From contig NZ_VFQF01000001.1 in NCBI RefSeq assembly GCF_006717145.1, positions 2,108,001 to 2,172,000 of the forward strand: a stretch of DNA of 64,000 nucleotides. The letters run 5' to 3'. Position 1 is the first letter of the stretch, and each line of letters starts with the position of its first letter. Origin of the DNA: Humibacillus xanthopallidus. GTDB lineage: Bacteria; Actinomycetota; Actinomycetes; Actinomycetales; Dermatophilaceae. The notes beneath the pieces are model-generated. The model worked only from the letters and a program-made list of their open reading frames with translations. It ran no database searches and was not told the origin of the DNA. Positions 62,992 to 64,000 of this stretch are shown piece by piece. The position numbers were made by a program, and so were the translations under genes.

Positions 62992-63969
62992 ATGGGTGTG
63001 AGGCAACAGCTTGGGACCGCGCGGCGACGGTTGACCGAGCTCAGCGACCCTGAGGACCGTGCGGCGCGGGCCCGCGTGCGGCGAGGACTGGATCTACCAC
63101 CCCTGCCCAGCTCACCTGGCTCTCGGAGGTCGAGCAAACGTGGCCAGTCAGTCTGGGCGGTCACGATGGTGAAAGACGAAGCGGACATCATCGGAACGAC
63201 ACTCCTCCATCTGCTCGACCAGGATGTTGACGGAATCCTCGTCGCCGACAACGGTTCGACCGACGACACCCGTGCCGTGATCGAGCAGATCGCCTCGACG
63301 GCGCCGGTGTATCTGGCTGACGACAGGGAGCCGGCCTACTTCCAGTGGCACAAGATGACACGGTTGGCTCACTGGGCACGACGCGCGGGTGCGAAGTGGG
63401 TGATCCCCTTTGATGCTGACGAGCTGTGGTTCGCCGAGGGAGACACCGTGGCGGGCCACCTCCGGGGCAGCCAGGCCATGGCGGTGCGCGCCGCTGTCTT
63501 CAATGTTGCGCCGAGCGGAGGCGAGACGGGGATCGGGGACGCCGTGGGCTGGGTCATGGGTCGCCAGCCTGCCGAGATGTCCAAGGTTGCCTTTCGCCCT
63601 CACCCCCTCATGGCGCTGTCCATGGGCAACCACGAGATAGACCGGCCTGGAGTGGAGACCTCGGGACTTGGAATCGCGCACCTGCCCTACCGCAGCCCTG
63701 CGCAGTTCGCCCGCAAGGTCCGCACCGGTGCGGCAGCTTTGGAGGAGGTGCCAGGCGCCTCCGGGTTCCACTGGCGCGATCTCGGATCCCTGCCGAACGA
63801 GGACCTTGACCGCGTGTGGTCAGACCTGCTGGCTGGTCGGGCGGGGCAGCGTGTGATGTGGCTGCCTGAGGGACAGCTCGAGCCAGTCGATGTCTTTCAC
63901 TGGCACACGTGGGGGTCGGATGTCTCCCTTGTCGATCCGCCTGCGCTTTCCCAACCCAGCGCGCTGTAG
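62992..63969 (+). CDS. Glycosyltransferase family 2-like protein
   Basis: A 325-residue GT-A-like enzyme. The N-terminal 60 residues are polar; then come WAVTMVKDEADIIGTTLLHL, GILVADNGSTDDT and the metal-binding WVIPFDADELWF. The ATG at 62992 follows a strong ribosome site (AAAGGAGG); the frame opens further upstream at 62935 but without such a site. It ends just before the right edge, so the next gene is not visible. Its donor and acceptor are unknown. Confidence 0.85.
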   Translation: MGVRQQLGTARRRLTELSDPEDRAARARVRRGLDLPPLPSSPGSRRSSKRGQSVWAVTMVKDEADIIGTTLLHLLDQDVDGILVADNGSTDDTRAVIEQIASTAPVYLADDREPAYFQWHKMTRLAHWARRAGAKWVIPFDADELWFAEGDTVAGHLRGSQAMAVRAAVFNVAPSGGETGIGDAVGWVMGRQPAEMSKVAFRPHPLMALSMGNHEIDRPGVETSGLGIAHLPYRSPAQFARKVRTGAAALEEVPGASGFHWRDLGSLPNEDLDRVWSDLLAGRAGQRVMWLPEGQLEPVDVFHWHTWGSDVSLVDPPALSQPSAL

Positions 63970-64000
63970 GCGGCCTCGCCGGGGCCGTCAGAGGGTGCGC

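Overview
The window is high-GC chromosomal DNA of an actinobacterium, most likely Micrococcales and plausibly Intrasporangiaceae/Dermatophilaceae. This rests on the rRNA sequence and its conserved actinobacterial leader, a 16S-23S spacer without tRNA, frequent GTG and TTG starts, many apparently leaderless genes, and a cytochrome b558-type sdhCAB. The genus is inferred, not proven.

Layout. 1-3300 is the 5' half of an rRNA operon on the minus strand (23S 5' part, spacer, 16S, leader, promoter). 3568-12162 is a nucleoside salvage block: a BMP-type lipoprotein, an ATPase and two permeases, then cytidine deaminase and thymidine phosphorylase, with an M20 amidohydrolase upstream. 12287-14926 holds a FhuF-like reductase and the pseudouridine catabolic pair psuG-psuK. 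15109-21078 holds an orphan AbiEi/DUF559-type protein flanked by inverted repeats, an acyl-CoA mutase large subunit, and a MarR-like regulator divergent from a two-gene ABC exporter. Two tandem-repeat arrays lie here: 31-32 bp units at 17781-17938 and 67 bp units at 21111-21418. 21497-26028 holds manC coupled to a GT-C membrane protein, a GNAT protein and an SDR. 26204-29821 is sdhCAB, closed by a terminator. 29910-37147 is mixed housekeeping (D,D-carboxypeptidase, YihY, 2'-5' RNA ligase-like, GT4, trpS, exonuclease III).

From about 37.2 kb to the right edge is a large cell-surface polysaccharide locus. It has a tightly coupled minus-strand operon (GT4-GT2 fusion, Wzy/ligase, three GT4 enzymes, HprK-like kinase, PqqD-like protein), a divergent Wzz/BY-kinase, a second PqqD-like protein coupled to a nucleotidyltransferase-like protein, a PAP2 phosphatase, many GT2/GT4/GT14 enzymes, an acyltransferase, a PglK/MsbA-like ABC flippase, an RgpF-like protein and a methyltransferase. 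Together these can supply GDP-mannose (manC), assemble lipid-linked glycans, flip, polymerise and modify them.

The points most worth a second look are: the two PqqD-like pairs inside the polysaccharide locus; a cysteine-rich Tat-exported protein whose 3' end is duplicated by 95 bp with a change of frame, facing a membrane MauE-thioredoxin protein; a strongly over-represented 11-mer (GTATGCCGTCC); the two repeat arrays; the orphan AbiEi-type gene bracketed by inverted repeats; and a transporter start codon buried in a perfect 13-bp inverted repeat.
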